A stretch of DNA of 64,000 nucleotides from Geosiphon pyriformis (GCA_016748015.1 JAAOMT010000523.1:62001-126000); one strand, 5' to 3'. Numbered from the stretch's first letter, positions 1-12,941 are shown. A program made the numbers and translations. The notes: a model not told the origin generated them from the sequence alone.

Positions 1-369
1 TTGATAAACTACTATTGCTGATCTCCAGTTTTGTTGAGTTATTCTTGGTCTTTGGTTTCCTCATGCTATTGGATCAGAATTTTAAAACAGTGGTTAAATT
101 GGTTGAGACTGATAGAATACTTGTGGCTGCAGTAGTTGATAGATTATGGGTGTTGTTGGTTGATAAATAAATGCTGAGGACTAATATACTGGAGGTAAGT
201 ATAATTGCTGTGTTATTGGGATTTGATAAATCAGCTGTGTCACTGGAGGATAATATAATTGAGGTTGGTATTGTTTTGGTAATTGATTACTGATGTAATT
301 CTGTAATTGTAGTTGACAATTAGAGTTTTAGTACTAATTAGCTGATCTTAGGTTGCTTATCTTTTTTTG

Positions 370-2075
370 GCATTCAAATTGCAAATGTTTTTGTTTACCA
401 CAATAGTGGCATATGCATGTTTTCTGTTGTTATAATTGATTGGTTGACAATACTAGACATGATTGGTTTTGGACATAATTTGAGTTTCCTTGATTATTGT
501 GTCATTGGAGAGATTGATAGATTGCATGATTGTCAGCTAAGTATCCTTCTAATTTTTAATTGATTGAATCACTGAATTGTTTTAGTTTAGAATCCAAATC
601 AGATGATCTGTTTATTACTAGATTTATGGCTTAGGTGTAATTAGCTTCTAATTCAGTTGATTCAAAGTCTCTGGTGCATGTGACTGTGTCTTGTAAGTTG
701 CCTGAATGTAGCAGTCATATGCATTATAGAATGTTACTGTGTAATCTGTAAATAAACTGATTCAGGATCTGGACAGCGGTAAAATAATTGGCATTGATTG
801 CTTGTATTTGGTATAGATTTTAGTGGAAGCATCCCAAGTAAGTGGTAACTGCTTCAGTGTCTTCTTGTTTAATTGTGGTAAAAGTATTGGCTAGACAGTT
901 GATGCTGTTGCTGTTACTAAAATATCTTAAAAATTCCAATTTAAATGCATCAAATATCTGGGGTTTCTGAGCTAGGCTATGATATTATGAGTTGGCAGCA
1001 TCTTGAAAAAAATAGAGGATTGCTTAAAGAGCTCTGACATTATCCCAGTTATTGGCAGTAATGGCTTTGGTAATGTTGTTGATCTATGTTTGGGTGTCAT
1101 TCTTTTTGCCAGAAAATTTCTCAATTTTGACAATGAGTGTGTATGCTATTGGTATTAATAGTAGTTGTAATTATGGTGATAGTGGTTGTTGTTATGATTG
1201 CTACTGGAGTAATGGTTGTGGCTGTAGCTATTGTTGTTTGTCAATTGGTAAAGCTGGTGGTGGATTAATCACAATTACCAGAGGTAAATATTATTGATTA
1301 TTGATGTTGAGGTTTTGATTGTTCTGGTTTTTTGGAGTTTGATTAACCAGAGTCCCAATTTCTGAGTTATCTAAAATTATGTTTTGGTTATTATTTTTCT
1401 GATTGCTATCTTCCTTTTTCTCAAAGTCAGTTATTTCCCAAGAACTAACAGCTCTGAAATCTGGTTGTAATGGTGGTGATCAAATTTTTGATGGTATTAG
1501 AGAACACAATTTAAATCTCTCAAAGTAATCGCCATATGTTCCTAGTAATTCTGTTTTTTTTGTTTCCTTTGGAATGGGATTTTGTTCAATAGTGTTGTTA
1601 CATTTGTGGTAGATGTGCCAGTTGATGTTATATTGATAGTGCTTCCAGGTGTGTAATGATACAATGGATTGGCAGATAAATCAAATTTTTGTTTCTTCCA
1701 AGTGGGTAGTTGGATTTGTTATGGGGTTTCTGTTGATGTTTGTAGTCTTTCTTTTTTTTTATTGACAAATGTAATAGAAAATCTTTGTTTAGTGTATTTT
1801 TCAATTTCCCTGTTTATTTCTGTAATTAGTAGTGCAAATAAATAGTTTTGTGAAAAGATAGTGCTTTGGAGTAGTTCACTGAAGAAATTGTTAAAGGCAA
1901 ATTCTAGGTCTTTTTGGCCTCCTAAATGATATACAATTCTTTCATTGACGTAGTAATTAAAAGCTAATTCTGTTGGCCAACTATTATTTGTTAATCTGAG
2001 ATGAGTGTAATAATGTTGGAATAAGGATTTTGCAAATCCCAAATGGTTTGTTCCTATTTCTTCGGATTCTGTCAC
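370..2075 (-). pseudogene. Gag of element A, degenerate
   Basis: The N-terminal segment (1719-2075, 118 residues, starting MTESEEIG) matches the Gag start of element E (34449-35036), including the segment 'IGxNHLGFAKxLFQHY', and more distantly the Gag of element C. Downstream the frame is broken by stops. A CCHC zinc knuckle, CHYCGKQKHLQFEC (CX2CX4HX4C), can still be read on the minus strand at 370-411. Gag would form the capsid, with the knuckle binding the RNA. No long reading frame survives, so this copy is non-functional. Confidence 0.75.
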
Positions 2076-2137
2076 TGTTTGGATGGGATTGTTGGTGTTA
2101 GTTCTCTGTAAGATTATATCTTACAGGGAGCACCAAA

Positions 2138-2951
2138 TGTTACAAGTGATTATTTGGAGTCTCAAATTAAATAACAAACTTGTAACTTGGTGCTCAATTG
2201 ATATATAATGATGTTGGTTTCTAATGGTTTTGTTGTGGAGTTCTTTGTATAATGGACAGAGATTCAATAGTTGTTTCTAGTAGTCTCTTGGAATTGCAAT
2301 TCTGTCCAATTTTTTTCTCAGCATGGTGGCCAGTAATCTTGGCAGAAATGCTCTTCTGGTAAGCTACTCTTAAATTCTTAATTCCTATACTCTTCCTTTG
2401 GGGTCTTTTACCAGGCTATTCTTGACATCAATAACTTAGTACTTAATCTCCAATTAATTAGTAAAACAAAAGAAATAACAAAATAAAAGAAAATAAAAGA
2501 AAATAAGCCAAGGCAATGAATGTTAGTATTTCATCAATAGCCATAATCAAAAGCTATTGTTCTAGTGTAGTTAAGTATCAATTACTGTCAACATAAAATG
2601 TTGATAGTGGAAAGTAGATTTGCAATATTAAATAATTATTTATTGATATTTGTAATGTGGAAGACTGCTTAAATTAAATCTAAACTGAGAGATCTGTCTT
2701 TTTTACTTCTAACACTACCATTATATATATATAATTGAGATTCCTCAATTTCTCAATTCTTCACACCAGAAATTCTGTAATTTCTTTTGAGAAGAATTCT
2801 GGAATTCTGCAATTTCTTTTGAGAAGAATTCTGAAATTTCTGGAATTCTGCAATTCCTTTTAAGAAGAATTCTAGAATTCCACATTTACTACAGCTACTT
2901 CTGATTGGCTAATTTATATGCTAATATATTTCTTATATTCTATAAGTAACA
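2138..2951 (-). repeat. 5' LTR of element A (family 1)
   Basis: The LTR is 814 bp. Read on the minus strand it begins TGTTACTTATAG and ends ACTTGTAACA, the TG...CA ends shared by all family 1 LTRs here. A TATATATA stretch lies near 2722-2731. Beside it, at about 2745-2885, is an array of GAATTC palindromes and TTCnnGAA motifs in the U3 region. Confidence 0.85.
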
Positions 2952-2954
2952 TCA

Positions 2955-3990
2955 GAAACTAAATGGAGTGACCAAAGGAGGTAGCTATCCAACTTCAAAA
3001 ATTCAAGAATTGTTCGATGCTTTTGGAGAAAAAAAATGGTTCTCAACATTAAACTTAGACAGTAGTTACTGGCAGATAGCCATGAAACCAGAAAACAAAG
3101 AAAAAATGGCTTTTACAATGTGAGAAAAAAATTTTGAATTTGAAGTTATGCCATTTGGTTTGATGAATGCTCCAGTCACATTTCAATAGCTAATAAAAAT
3201 TGTCTATACTGAACTGCTATGGAAATCAGTAGTTATATATTTAGATGACACTAATGTGTTCTTAAAAACATTTAATAATTATCTGTACCATCTCCAACAA
3301 ATATTTAAAAGACTTTGACAAACAGGATTGAAATTAAATGCAAATAAGTGTTTCTTTGAAAAGACTGAACTCAAGTTTTTGGAACATATTGTAAGCAAAG
3401 ACAGTATCAAAACAGATCCAAACAAGATTGAGATAGTCAAGAACTTTTCAGTACTAACCAACTTGATGGAACTAAGAGCATTCTTGAAATTTGCTGGATA
3501 CTATTACTGCTTTAACAAAGATTTTTTTAAACTGGCTCAGCCATTACACAAGTTCCAAACAAAGAACACCAAGTATGAATGGATGAAAAACCAACAAAAA
3601 GCTTTTGACATATTAAGAAAAAAGCTTATCCAAGCTCCAGTGTTAATATATCCAGATTACAGTAAACCATTTATTATTACCACTAATACATCAGACCAAG
3701 CATTGGGAGCAGTACTATTGCAGAGAAAATTGAATGAAAGAAAACATCCAATAGCATATGCCAGCCAAAGCTTAAGTTCAGCTAAAAAGAACTATGGAAC
3801 ACTTAGCTATTTATTGGACTGTTATCAAATAGAAAAAATACTTAAGTCAAAAGTTTGATGTGTATACTGATTATAAAAGATTGACTTTAATACAAAAGCA
3901 AAAATTTGGAGATGATTGTCATGCCAGATAGAAAATAGAACTTTTTTCATTTAATTATATGATACATTACAAAAAAGAAAAAGAAAATGG
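2955..3990 (+). pseudogene. Reverse transcriptase/RNase H remnant of element B
   Basis: Translated segments carry the Gypsy RT core: 'KKWFSTLNLDSSYWQI' (motif A region), 'MPFGLMNAPVTFQ', and the catalytic 'VVYLDDTNVF' near 3235-3260. These are followed by the connection domain and an RNase H start ('ITTNTSDQALGAVLL', where the usual catalytic Asp of TDAS is changed to Asn). Stops at about 3121 and 3187 and later breaks interrupt the frame. The longest open piece is 3328-3858 (176 residues). The sequence is clearly homologous to 17560-18646 in element C. Confidence 0.8.
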
Positions 3991-4239
3991 AAATGCCAAT
4001 GGACTGTTGTGAATAAGACAAATCTAAAAACATTTCAACCCAAAAATATAACAAAAAATGAATATACAAAAATACCAACAACTCCAACATTATATAAATA
4101 CCTAATTGTTTAAAGAGAAATTATCTTAAAAGGAACAAAACAACATAAAACAGCAATCAAAATATTTTATCAACCATCAAAATATACTTTACCAGAAAAA
4201 CAAAAGAAATCCAGATCAACCAATCAGAGTAATTACAGA

Positions 4240-5300
4240 ACCAGAGAAAGAGACAATATTATTCAACATGTACTCAGATCTAACAGCAGGACATTTTTAC
4301 AAAAAAACAACCATGGAAAAAATCAAAAAAAATACTATTGGCCATCAATGTATCCAAACATTATGCAATATGTTTAAAGTTGTGATGCTTGTTAAAAAAG
4401 AGGTGGAACAAAATCCAGTGAACCATTGAGACCAATCAAAGTAGAACAACCATTCAACTGTATCAAAATTGACTTAGTCAGACCATTAACAATCACCAGC
4501 AGAGGCAACAGATATATTGTAGTAGTCATGAATTATTTCACAAAATGGCCAAAAGCAAAAGCCATTCAAAGAGCAGATGCAAAATCCATTGCCAAATTTG
4601 TTTATCAAGATTTGATCTGTCAACACAGATGTTCAAAAGAACTATTATTAAATCAAGAAACTTATTTTGTGAATAGAACATTAACAGAATTAAGCCAAAG
4701 ATTTGAGATAAAAAGACCATTATCATTACCATACTATCCACAAACAAATGGGTTAGTTGAAAGATTTAACAGAACATTGTGTAAAGCCATAGCCAAAATC
4801 AGCCAAGAAAACCAGGATGAATAAAATTTGTTCATACCATTAGTATTATTTGCTTACAGAACAATGAAGCAAGATACTATACAAGCAATACCATTTGAAT
4901 TAGTATATGGAAGGACAGCAACAGTACCAGTTGAGATAAAAATCAAAAGATATCCAACAAAACCAATAACAGAAGAGAATTTTTAAAGAATATTGTTGAA
5001 AAAAACATATGAATTAATGGAGACACTAGAAAGCAAATGGCAAAAAGCAGCTAATAACATCCAAAAGTCACAAAAAAACAAAAAAAAAGATATAATAACC
5101 AACTACCAGATAAACCAGTTAAATTCAGGATTGGAGACAAAATACTTCTACATTGTACCAAAGTAAAAAAACAATAAAATAGAAAATTTGACCTCAAATG
5201 GAATAAACCATTTCACATAGAAGAAATTCTAGAAAATAGAGCTTATAAATTAAGGTTAAACAACAAAATATTAACCAAAGCAGCACATAGAGATTGACTG
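4240..5300 (+). pseudogene. Integrase remnant of element B
   Basis: The integrase core is readable at 4426-4824 (132 residues). It contains 'IKIDLV' with the first catalytic Asp, 'LLNQETYFVN' where the second catalytic Asp (SDQG in element C) has become Asn, and 'TNGLVERFNR' with the Glu. A degraded HHCC finger lies upstream, and a GPF-type C-terminal module follows to about 5300 with several stops. The loss of a DDE residue and the stops make it inactive. Confidence 0.75.
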
Positions 5301-5559
5301 AAATTATATTAAAACAGAACATCAGCATTCACCAGTAATATTCCACAACTGGGAGCACAGAGAATACTGGTTCAACCAGATGAGATTTCATGAGATCTAG
5401 AACCAATCATAGTTATTGAACCAAATATGTCAAATTGAGAAATATATAAAGACACAATATACATAACAAAAGCAACAAAAAAATGGAAATACCAGACCAG
5501 ATTCACACTTTAGCTTAACAATTGTTTTAGACTTTAAGTTAACAGCAAATAAACATGAA

Positions 5560-6116
5560 AATTATTATCAACAACCAAACAATCTGTTATTAAAACACCA
5601 AACAAAAAGGGAAAACTACACCATATTAGCAACTACAGAAACAATTAATAAACTGGTCAGATAAAATAGTAGAAAAAGTAAAGAACACTTTTGGAAAGAT
5701 AACAATTATGGTTTCAACAGAAAAACTGGCTAAAAAAAATTAGAACCAATAGATAGACCAATTTCCAATACCATACTGCTACTATCAATTGGAACAAAAA
5801 GTAGATATTCAGAAGTTATATCTTGATAAATCCAAGAGAATCTTCAATCAAGAAATAATTTGGAACATTAAAGACATTATTGGAAAGAAAACAAATTTAA
5901 CACTATACATCAGAGCCATTTATCAACTACACACTATATTCCAAAACTACCCAGAAGTATTGTTACACTCTGACATAGAAACAATAATTATTAACCAATG
6001 AGGAAAAATGAACAATTCACAAATTAAAAAAATAAAAAGTAGGATAGAACAGACACTACTTGAAAAAAAAGTATTTGACATAATTCAAAATAAGAATTTT
6101 GATAGAGCTTAATATT
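5560..6116 (+). pseudogene. ORF3-like remnant of element B
   Basis: Between the end of integrase and the polypurine tract lies a degraded reading frame. Its best-preserved block (5789-6001, 70 residues) aligns with ORF3 of element C: both have a 'YYQL' start, a 'DKS/KDS' pair, a '(D/E)IIGK' or 'FIGKTN' block and a final acidic-aromatic stretch before the tract. The function is unknown and no known family is recognised. Its conservation in a second, diverged element argues that ORF3 is a real gene of this lineage. Confidence 0.5.
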
Positions 6117-6131
6117 AAAAGAAGAAAATAA

Positions 6132-6923
6132 TGTTACTCATAAAAAAAAAAACAGATATAGAAAATAGTAGACCAATAGAAAAATAGTAGTCAGCACATG
6201 AGCATATTGCTCAGTAATGTGAAGCAATATTAGAAAATTAGGGCACATTGCTCAAAAAATCATAGCACATTGCTTGGGAATGTGAGTGATCTTGTAAAAC
6301 ATCAATTATGTATATATAGCAGTAGCATTAGAAAAAAAAAAGACAGATCTCTTAGTTTAGATTTGATCTAAGCAATCTTTTACATCCCAAATATCAAATA
6401 AACAATTATTTACCATCTCAATTCACTCTCCACTATCAACACTTTATGTTGATAGTTGTTGACACTTAACCACACTAAAACAATAGCTTTTAATCATAAC
6501 TATTGATAGAATATTAACATACAAATCACTTTGGCTTATTTTCTTATTTTCCTTTATTTTTTTTTCTTTTCTTGCTTTATTTTTCTTTGTTTATTAACTT
6601 GATTAAAAAGAATTACATGCAGAGATATTGACATCAGAATATAACATTGATAAAAAACCCAGAAATAAGGGTAGACACTTGAAATAAAGAATATCTTACC
6701 AAAAAGATTACTGGCTATCATGCTGAGAAAGAAATTAATGAAATTGTGGTTTTGGGAAGCTATGGATAAAAACTATCAAGTAAATCTCTATCTATTATAC
6801 AAAAAACTCAATCAAAACCTTCAAAAACCACATCTTCAGAAATTGCCAACAACATTATATCAATTGAACACCAAGTTACAGATTTGTTATTTGCTTTGAG
6901 ACCCCAAATAATCATCTGTAAGA
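6132..6923 (+). repeat. 3' LTR of element B (family 1)
   Basis: The LTR is 792 bp, beginning TGTTACTCATAA and ending TGTAAGA (TGTAACA with one change). Its U3 region at about 6185-6300 carries repeats built on the palindrome-like pair ACATTGCT/AGCAATGT, followed by TATATATAG. It shares this U3 type with the LTR of element E and differs from the GAATTC type of elements A and F. Confidence 0.8.
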
Positions 6924-9900
6924 GTGTTTATCTCTTCAAATTTGGTTAATGCAATAGTATGTTGCAATGTTTTGTCTATTAGTGAACATTTTAATACTAA
7001 TCATAAGGCTGTTTCTGTGTTAGTAGATTTGGATAGATTATTGGACACACAATTGTACTCTCTTTGCAAACAAACAAACAAGAATCATTGGAAATTCAAT
7101 TTTAAAAATACTAGTGATGCCAAATGAGCCAAGTTTAAGGATGCTATAACAACAAATATGACTATGTTTACAGATAAATTCTGTGTGTTTAAAAAACTCT
7201 TAGATTTAGACACAATATGAAATACTGTTTGCAAGACAATATGTTTGCTGGCTGAAAAAGTTTTTAGAAAGAAATAGGTTAAGAGATATAATAGTGTTTA
7301 CACTAAAGAATTATCTAGATTTTACAAACTGAAACTTTTGGTGTCTAAGATTGTTAGAGCCTCTTGTTAGGTGTCTTATGATAAGTTTGCATTATTGTTG
7401 GATACATAAGATAGTCTTAATACTATTAATGTCTCTGTGGTAAAGTTTTTTTTCTTTTTGGGATCTCATTTTGATAATATTAGATCTGCTCTGATTAGGA
7501 TTAGAAAGTCTTATTACTCTTCTAAGATAATAGAATCAAAATGTGCTAAGAAGTCTTAGATCAAATTAGCAATTAATAAAAGAATAGAGAATTTTGAACT
7601 GGACAAAGGTTGTATTATCAAAAGTGTATTAAAGTGTTTTTTTCACAAAGTGGTGTTGAATCATTTGGTTATTGATAATGAACTAATTTTAAAGCTTAAT
7701 CAAGTCAAGGCAAAAGTAGATATAGTTATAGAAGACTGAACTCAAAAGCATGTCATGGTTTTTGATCTCTCTGATAATTGGTTTTGTCAGTATTAACTTT
7801 TAGATTATGTTTTTAATAATGTTTTTTCAAATGTGATATGTATAGTTAATTTTAATGAAATGTTTGATGTGATTTCTGCTCTGCTTAATGGAAAGGCTGC
7901 TGGTCTTTTCAGCATCTCAAATAAATTGTAAAAACATTGTGATAAGTCTGTATTGGATATGTTTTTGGTGTTTTTGAACTCTTGTTTAAATTATAAGTTG
8001 GTGCCTGGTTCTTGAAAGGAGACTTGGGTCTTAATAATTCTCAAACCATATAAATAGGAAGACATTCTTATAAATACCCAATCTATTGTTTTAATTGAAA
8101 CAGCTTGCAAGGTTTTTTTCAAAATTCTCTCAGATAAAATTTCTTTGGCTTGTAGCTCTTTTGATGTTTTCCATAGGGATAATTTTTTTGTTCTAAAAAG
8201 TATAACAATATAATCTCTTATTTTTGCTATTGGTTTAGTAATAAAAGATTTCTTAGAAAAGAACTGTGAATTGTAACTGGTTTTGCAAGATATGCATAAG
8301 ACTTATAATTCTATTAGATAAAAACATCTCAAGAAAAGTTTGATCAGAATTAAGATATATGACAGATTTATTAAATTTTTTAGTTGTATTCACAATAATT
8401 GGATTAATAAAGTCATAACTGATTTTGGTTTGACTGATGATTATTGGATTTATGATGGGTTGGATTAGAAAAAAGTTTTTTCACTTCTTCTTTGGCACAT
8501 ATTTTATGATCTATTTTTGTGTGAAATTAAGAGACAAAAAAGTATGTATGATTATAGATTAAGTTTTTATTATGTTGCCAAAACTGGCTAAGCAGAATCT
8601 TAGGCTGGACTAACTTTTTTTTTGCTGCTGGTGTGTTTGTTAATGATACAATCTGAATTGGTAGTAATTAGGCTGTTATACAGCATATCTTCAGTATTGC
8701 TAGTAAATTTTTTAAGATCAATAATATTTTTATAAATAATAATAAAACAGTAACCATTTTTATTAACTGCAGGGTTGTGAGCCCATCTTTGTTTGTTAAT
8801 AGTATGCCTATTTCTATTGTTAAAAAAGGAAAATTTTATTGCTATCTAAGCATTTTTTTATTTTTTAAGGATTTGTTAAAGTCTAACTTGGCTAAAGTGC
8901 ACTTAAATGTTTGGTTTTTTGCCAATTTTGTTTTGAAAAAAACAATCTCTAATAAACAGTTTTCATATCTGGTGTCAGCAATTCTTCATCTTATTATTAG
9001 CTATAGGACTCAATTCAGTTTTATTCTTATTGGTGTGTATAATAAATAAGATACTCTGATTCACAAAAACTTAAAATCCAAATTTGGTCTACCACTTAAC
9101 TTTCCCAATAATACCATTTATTACCCCTTTTTATATGATTTAAAAACTTTTGAACAGATTTAAACAGAAAGCAAATTGGCTTTCATTGTTTATTTTGCAA
9201 ATTTTAGTAAGATTTTGGGTCGTTTTTTTGTGCATAGATCACATGACCTGCAAGTGCTCAGCTGGTATCTACACTACTCTTTGCTGTTTTTAGCTCACAT
9301 TAATGTTAATCTGTCAAATAATTTTTTGGCTGGTATTATCCATATTTTTTTAGAATATGATTTGTCTTTGGATAGTCTTACAACCAATGCTTTTTGTTTT
9401 CGAGATGGTTTTATGTTACTTGTTCTTAATGGGTCAATATACTTTAAGTGTACTTCTTTGCTTTGGTGGTATAAAATTGCCTTTGTAGACCAACTTTGCA
9501 ACCATGCTGGTACAGTCTTCAATTAGAGAACATTCAAGAAGTGGAAAAAATTGGATCTATACAGCTCAGTTCCCAATTGGTTTGAGCTTTTTGTTCATTT
9601 TCTTAATGGTATAGCCTCTCTTCCTGTTTGTTTTTCTCTTTCAAGAGACATTGGCTTGTTGAGTGTTCTTGGTTCTTATGAAGTTGGAGTTGTCCATAAT
9701 CATTTGTTGAATGTTGATGCCAGTCATCTTTCTGTCTATACAGATAAATCTCTATATAATCTGAATACTGTTAACATGAGGGCTGGTGCAGCTGTTTTTT
9801 TTGAGTATATTAATTTTGGTTTAGATGTTGAAGTTTTTGGTTTGGTGTTTTCTACTATAACAGAGTTGTAGGTTATTTCACTAGCACTCAAGTTTATTTT

Positions 9901-11125
9901 CTCTTCTAGTTCAATTCAGCTTTTTTTGGACAGCCAGACTGCTTTGAATGCTTGCAAATTGGAATTAGGTTTAATGTGTTCAAACTTCAGAAACAGATGT
10001 TGAGTTAAATATTATCATATTGTGGGCATTATTTGTGAAAAGAATCTGGATGTCAACTGACTTAAGGTGAAAAGTTATTCAGATGTTTCTGGCAATAAAT
10101 ATGCTAATGCATTTACAAAGACTGTCTTTCTCTTATTAGATTAAAGAATATTATATTAGGACTGATAGTGGTATTGTTTTTGGTAATTTTAGACATTTTG
10201 TTCATAATGTTTTTTGTTCTATTTATTGTGTACACTGGAAGGTTGGTTCTGGTTCTTAGATTATGGTAAACAGTTTGCATGTAGATGTTAATTGGTTTAG
10301 ATTTTTTTCAGTATAGCACTTTAATTCCCACTTGGCCATCAGTTTTACTAGTAGATATACTCCTGGTGTTTGCATATATTTTATGAAAGCTTTATATTAC
10401 TGGCTTTCTGTTGCTGTTTGCAAGTGTTTATATAACAAATGTTATCTTAGTGTAGTGTGTTTGTTCTGTGGAAATGTTGAGATCTTGAACCATGCTTTTT
10501 CTTGTTTATTTAACTTTACTGCTTATATTTGGTTATTAGATACTTATATAGCTTATTAAAAAATGCTTTCTGGTCTTTTTTATTCTTCTTTATGTATAAT
10601 GCAGTTATTGTCTTTTTGTGTTTCTAACATTTTAGTGTGTATGGCTCTGTGTAAGAGTTTTGTTTTCAATAATTGGTACTGAAAGTTTTTTTCTGTCTTC
10701 AAGAATTCAAAAATTGCAGACCAAAAAATTGTGGACTTTGTGCACAAATTTTTGCCTTATGTTCCAAGATAAAATATGATTGGCTCATACTAAATACTGG
10801 GCTTTTATAGAAAAAATAGACTGATTTCATGTAATAAGTCTATTTTTGTCTCAATAGCTAGGCTTTTTTTAGTTTTTTTGGCTGGTATAATTAAGTTATT
10901 GGGTATTGCTAAAGCTTTTGGGGTTAGTTTCAGTCTGCATAAATCTTGTTTGTTTTTTTCGAATATAGATGACTTAGTTTTAATTTATATAGGAGCTTAG
11001 TGTTGTCTTGATTAGTTTGAGTGGCTGGTTATGTGTAAAAAATACATAATTTACACCTAGTTTAGATTATTTATATATGATGTATTATACTAAGCGGTGT
11101 TTGGATCTCACTTGTTAAATATTAA
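6924..11125 (+). mobile_element. LINE-0: non-LTR retrotransposon ORF2 and 3' tail (degenerate)
   Basis: This is the plus-strand 3' two thirds of a LINE; the 5' part lies left of element B and outside the window. Conceptual translation gives the end of an APE-type endonuclease (6924-7130), reverse transcriptase (about 7700-8900, its FADD-type box decayed to 'FVNDT' near 8635), an RNase H-like domain (about 9690-10110, 'SVYTDKS...') and a CCHC finger 'CLFCGNVEILNHAFSC' near 10460-10510. The 3' UTR ends in an A-rich tail at about 11125. Stops and frameshifts are everywhere. I count only about four CG dinucleotides in this 4.2-kb stretch. Confidence 0.8.
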
Positions 11126-11269
11126 TAAAATAAAAAAATTTTAATTTTGTAAGCTTTTTAATATATTATATTTTTAATAATTATTGTATTAAATTTAAAA
11201 AATATTATAATTTTTACATTAAAAAATATAAAAATTTGTTAATAATAATATTTAAAATTCTTATTTTTT
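11126..11269. other. Extremely AT-rich spacer between tail-to-tail LINEs
   Basis: The stretch is almost pure A and T, without coding potential, lying between the A-rich end of LINE-0 and the oppositely oriented end of LINE-1. It resembles the large AT-rich block at 42.2-45.7 kb and is probably leftover target DNA. Confidence 0.5.
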
Positions 11270-11984
11270 TTTTTATTGTTTAACTAAATAAGATCCAAAT
11301 GCTATTTAGCACAATACATTAAACTAAATAATTTAAACTAGGTACAAATTATGTACTTTCTACATGTAATTAGTCATTCAAACTAATCAAAACAATACTA
11401 CAAATTTATCTTAACAGACACTGCATTATTAACACCAGAAAAAAAACAGCAAGACCTATGAAAACCAAACCTAATACTAAGTACTTCAGTAATACTAAGC
11501 AATTTAATAATTCCAACAAAAAGCAAAGATGACAGACTGTAGATCTTAGGTAACACCAAACCATCTCCTATGATTAGGCTCTTTTTCTTCATAATTGCTC
11601 TATACTTGATCTGAACCATCTATATATCAGTATAGTAAGCCACTTTTAAGTCTTAAACAAAATTTACAACATTTTTACTGGCAATTTTAATGTCATCAAA
11701 AATAAACAAGGCCTCTAAAAACCAATTTTTGAACAAAAAACTCTTATACAAAACAATATAAACAATGTTATTAAAAACACACAAAAAAAGCATCTACAAA
11801 ACCTAAGACAAGACTAAGTTTAAACTCAACAAGACACCTCATTAAGACATATAAAACCTAATCAGGTCTTTGCAAATCTTATCATTAAATACATACATAA
11901 ACAAATAGTCAGAACTTTCTACATTTCCACAATGAAGATATAAAACACTAAAGTACTTTTTATCATACAAATATTTCTGAACAG
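11270..11984 (-). mobile_element. LINE-1, 3' segment (interrupted by Gypsy C)
   Basis: This is the minus-strand C-terminal part of LINE ORF2 plus 3' UTR. The translation beside element C reads '...KYLYDKKYFSVLYLHCGN', the finger region of the LINE, and continues exactly where the segment at 21695-22190 stops ('...HLPVTV'). The break point carries the 4-bp duplication ACAG (11981-11984 and 21695-21698), so these were one LINE copy before Gypsy C inserted. The 3' UTR matches those of LINE-0, LINE-2 and LINE-3. CpG is almost absent. Confidence 0.85.
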
Positions 11985-12858
11985 TGTTACGGTTTAAGAA
12001 TTTAGCAAAAAGAATTATAAAAATAATACAAACTATTCAATTATAATATAGCACAGTAATAATTTTAGAAAGATAATGATTAACATAGTAGCAAACACCA
12101 TCTTGTGATAGTAACAAGCACCAGTTCACAATAGCAGCCAACACCAACTGGTGATAGCAGCAAACACCAGGTTGAAATATCAAAAAGAAAGTATTATAAT
12201 GTGTTTTCTCATAGAACTACAAACATGTATATATACAGTAGTTTTAATATTAAGAAAAAAAATCAAGTAATAAAAATCATAACTTATCAAGCAATAGATC
12301 CAATTTTATCCAACAAACTCCACTTTAAATCATACTTTCAAATTAAATATTCCAAGAAACCTTTAAATCAAAAAGAAATGAAAAAAAATATTTAAAACTG
12401 AATTATCACAACCCAAAGTATTAAGAAACTTACTTGTATTATTTATTGAATGAAACTATCATTCATCAACTGAATCTCTTGGAAGAATAATTCTTGATCA
12501 AAATTATTCACATTGTTACTAATTGATAAAAGCTTTATTGTAAGAATTAGAAAAAGTGCTAAAGACCATTAATATTCTGTGTTTCTAGATTAGAGAAACA
12601 CATCAGGCAATTGCAAGGATAGCCTCAGAGAAGACCCCAGACAGTAGGTAGATTTCAGTTCAGCCTTTGAGAAAGAGTACATAAACACACACAACAATCA
12701 GGAATTGAAGAATAACTTATATTGCAACATTAAAAAGAAAGCCTTCAATATAACAGTGACATTATCACACAAATAGAATTGAGAAACTCACGAAAGACTG
12801 ATTGCAATTAAAATGGGATATCAGCAATTAAATATAACAAGAAAACCATCCCGTAACA
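11985..12858 (+). repeat. 5' LTR of element C (family 2)
   Basis: The LTR is 874 bp, TGTTACGG...CCCGTAACA. It contains four tandem 23-bp units at 12088-12179, then a TATATATA box near 12230, and matches the 3' LTR in length exactly. By hand alignment the pair differs at about 37 positions, nearly all transitions. Confidence 0.95.
12088..12179 (+). repeat. Four 23-bp tandem repeats in LTR U3
   Basis: Four adjacent units of exactly 23 bp start at 12088, 12111, 12134 and 12157. Each holds a core like GCAAACACCA and ends in ATA. The array sits about 50 bp upstream of the TATATATA box, a position suited to an enhancer. It is also present in the 3' LTR and in the solo LTR at 33378. Confidence 0.8.
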
Positions 12859-12860
12859 TT

Positions 12861-12870
12861 TGGTGAACCC
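12861..12870 (+). promoter_or_regulatory. Primer binding site of element C
   Basis: TGGTGAACCC begins two bases after the LTR end and would pair with the 3' end of a tRNA ending GGGTTCACCA. Family 1 elements use a different site (TGGTGCTCCC), so the two LTR families use different tRNA primers. Confidence 0.8.
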
Positions 12871-12941
12871 TACGAGGAAAGAAAATCAAAAAAAGAAATA
12901 ATAATTAGCAATAATTCATTGCTAAAAAGGAAAAGACAAAA

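Larger units (their letters stand above)
1..2951 (-). mobile_element. Ty3/Gypsy element A (5' LTR plus gag part, runs off left edge)
   Basis: This is the 5' part of a family 1 Gypsy element on the minus strand, with the rest lying left of the window. Its 5' LTR is at 2138-2951, a tRNA-type primer site (TGGTGCTCCC on the minus strand) follows directly, and gag sequence continues to base 1. The right LTR end abuts the reverse transcriptase of element B in mid-codon context (the 'KLN' of a DYRKLN motif), so A was inserted into B. The target duplication cannot be checked because the other end is outside the window. Very few CG dinucleotides remain. Confidence 0.85.
2952..6923 (+). mobile_element. 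Ty3/Gypsy element B (3' part: RT to 3' LTR)
   Basis: This is the 3' portion of a plus-strand Gypsy element cut at its left by insertion of element A. The order is RT, RNase H, integrase, an ORF3-like region, a polypurine tract (AAAAGAAGAAAATAA, 6117-6131) and the 3' LTR (6132-6923). The right LTR end runs straight into LINE-0 coding sequence, so B itself was inserted into that LINE. RT and integrase are in the same reading frame, unlike in element C. Many in-frame stops show an old, dead copy. Confidence 0.85.

Noticed and set aside
1052-1297. Plus-strand 81-codon frame in element A
   Set aside because: It is the complement of the Gln/Asn-rich Gag region; the repeated Cys/Gly codons are an artefact of the antisense strand.
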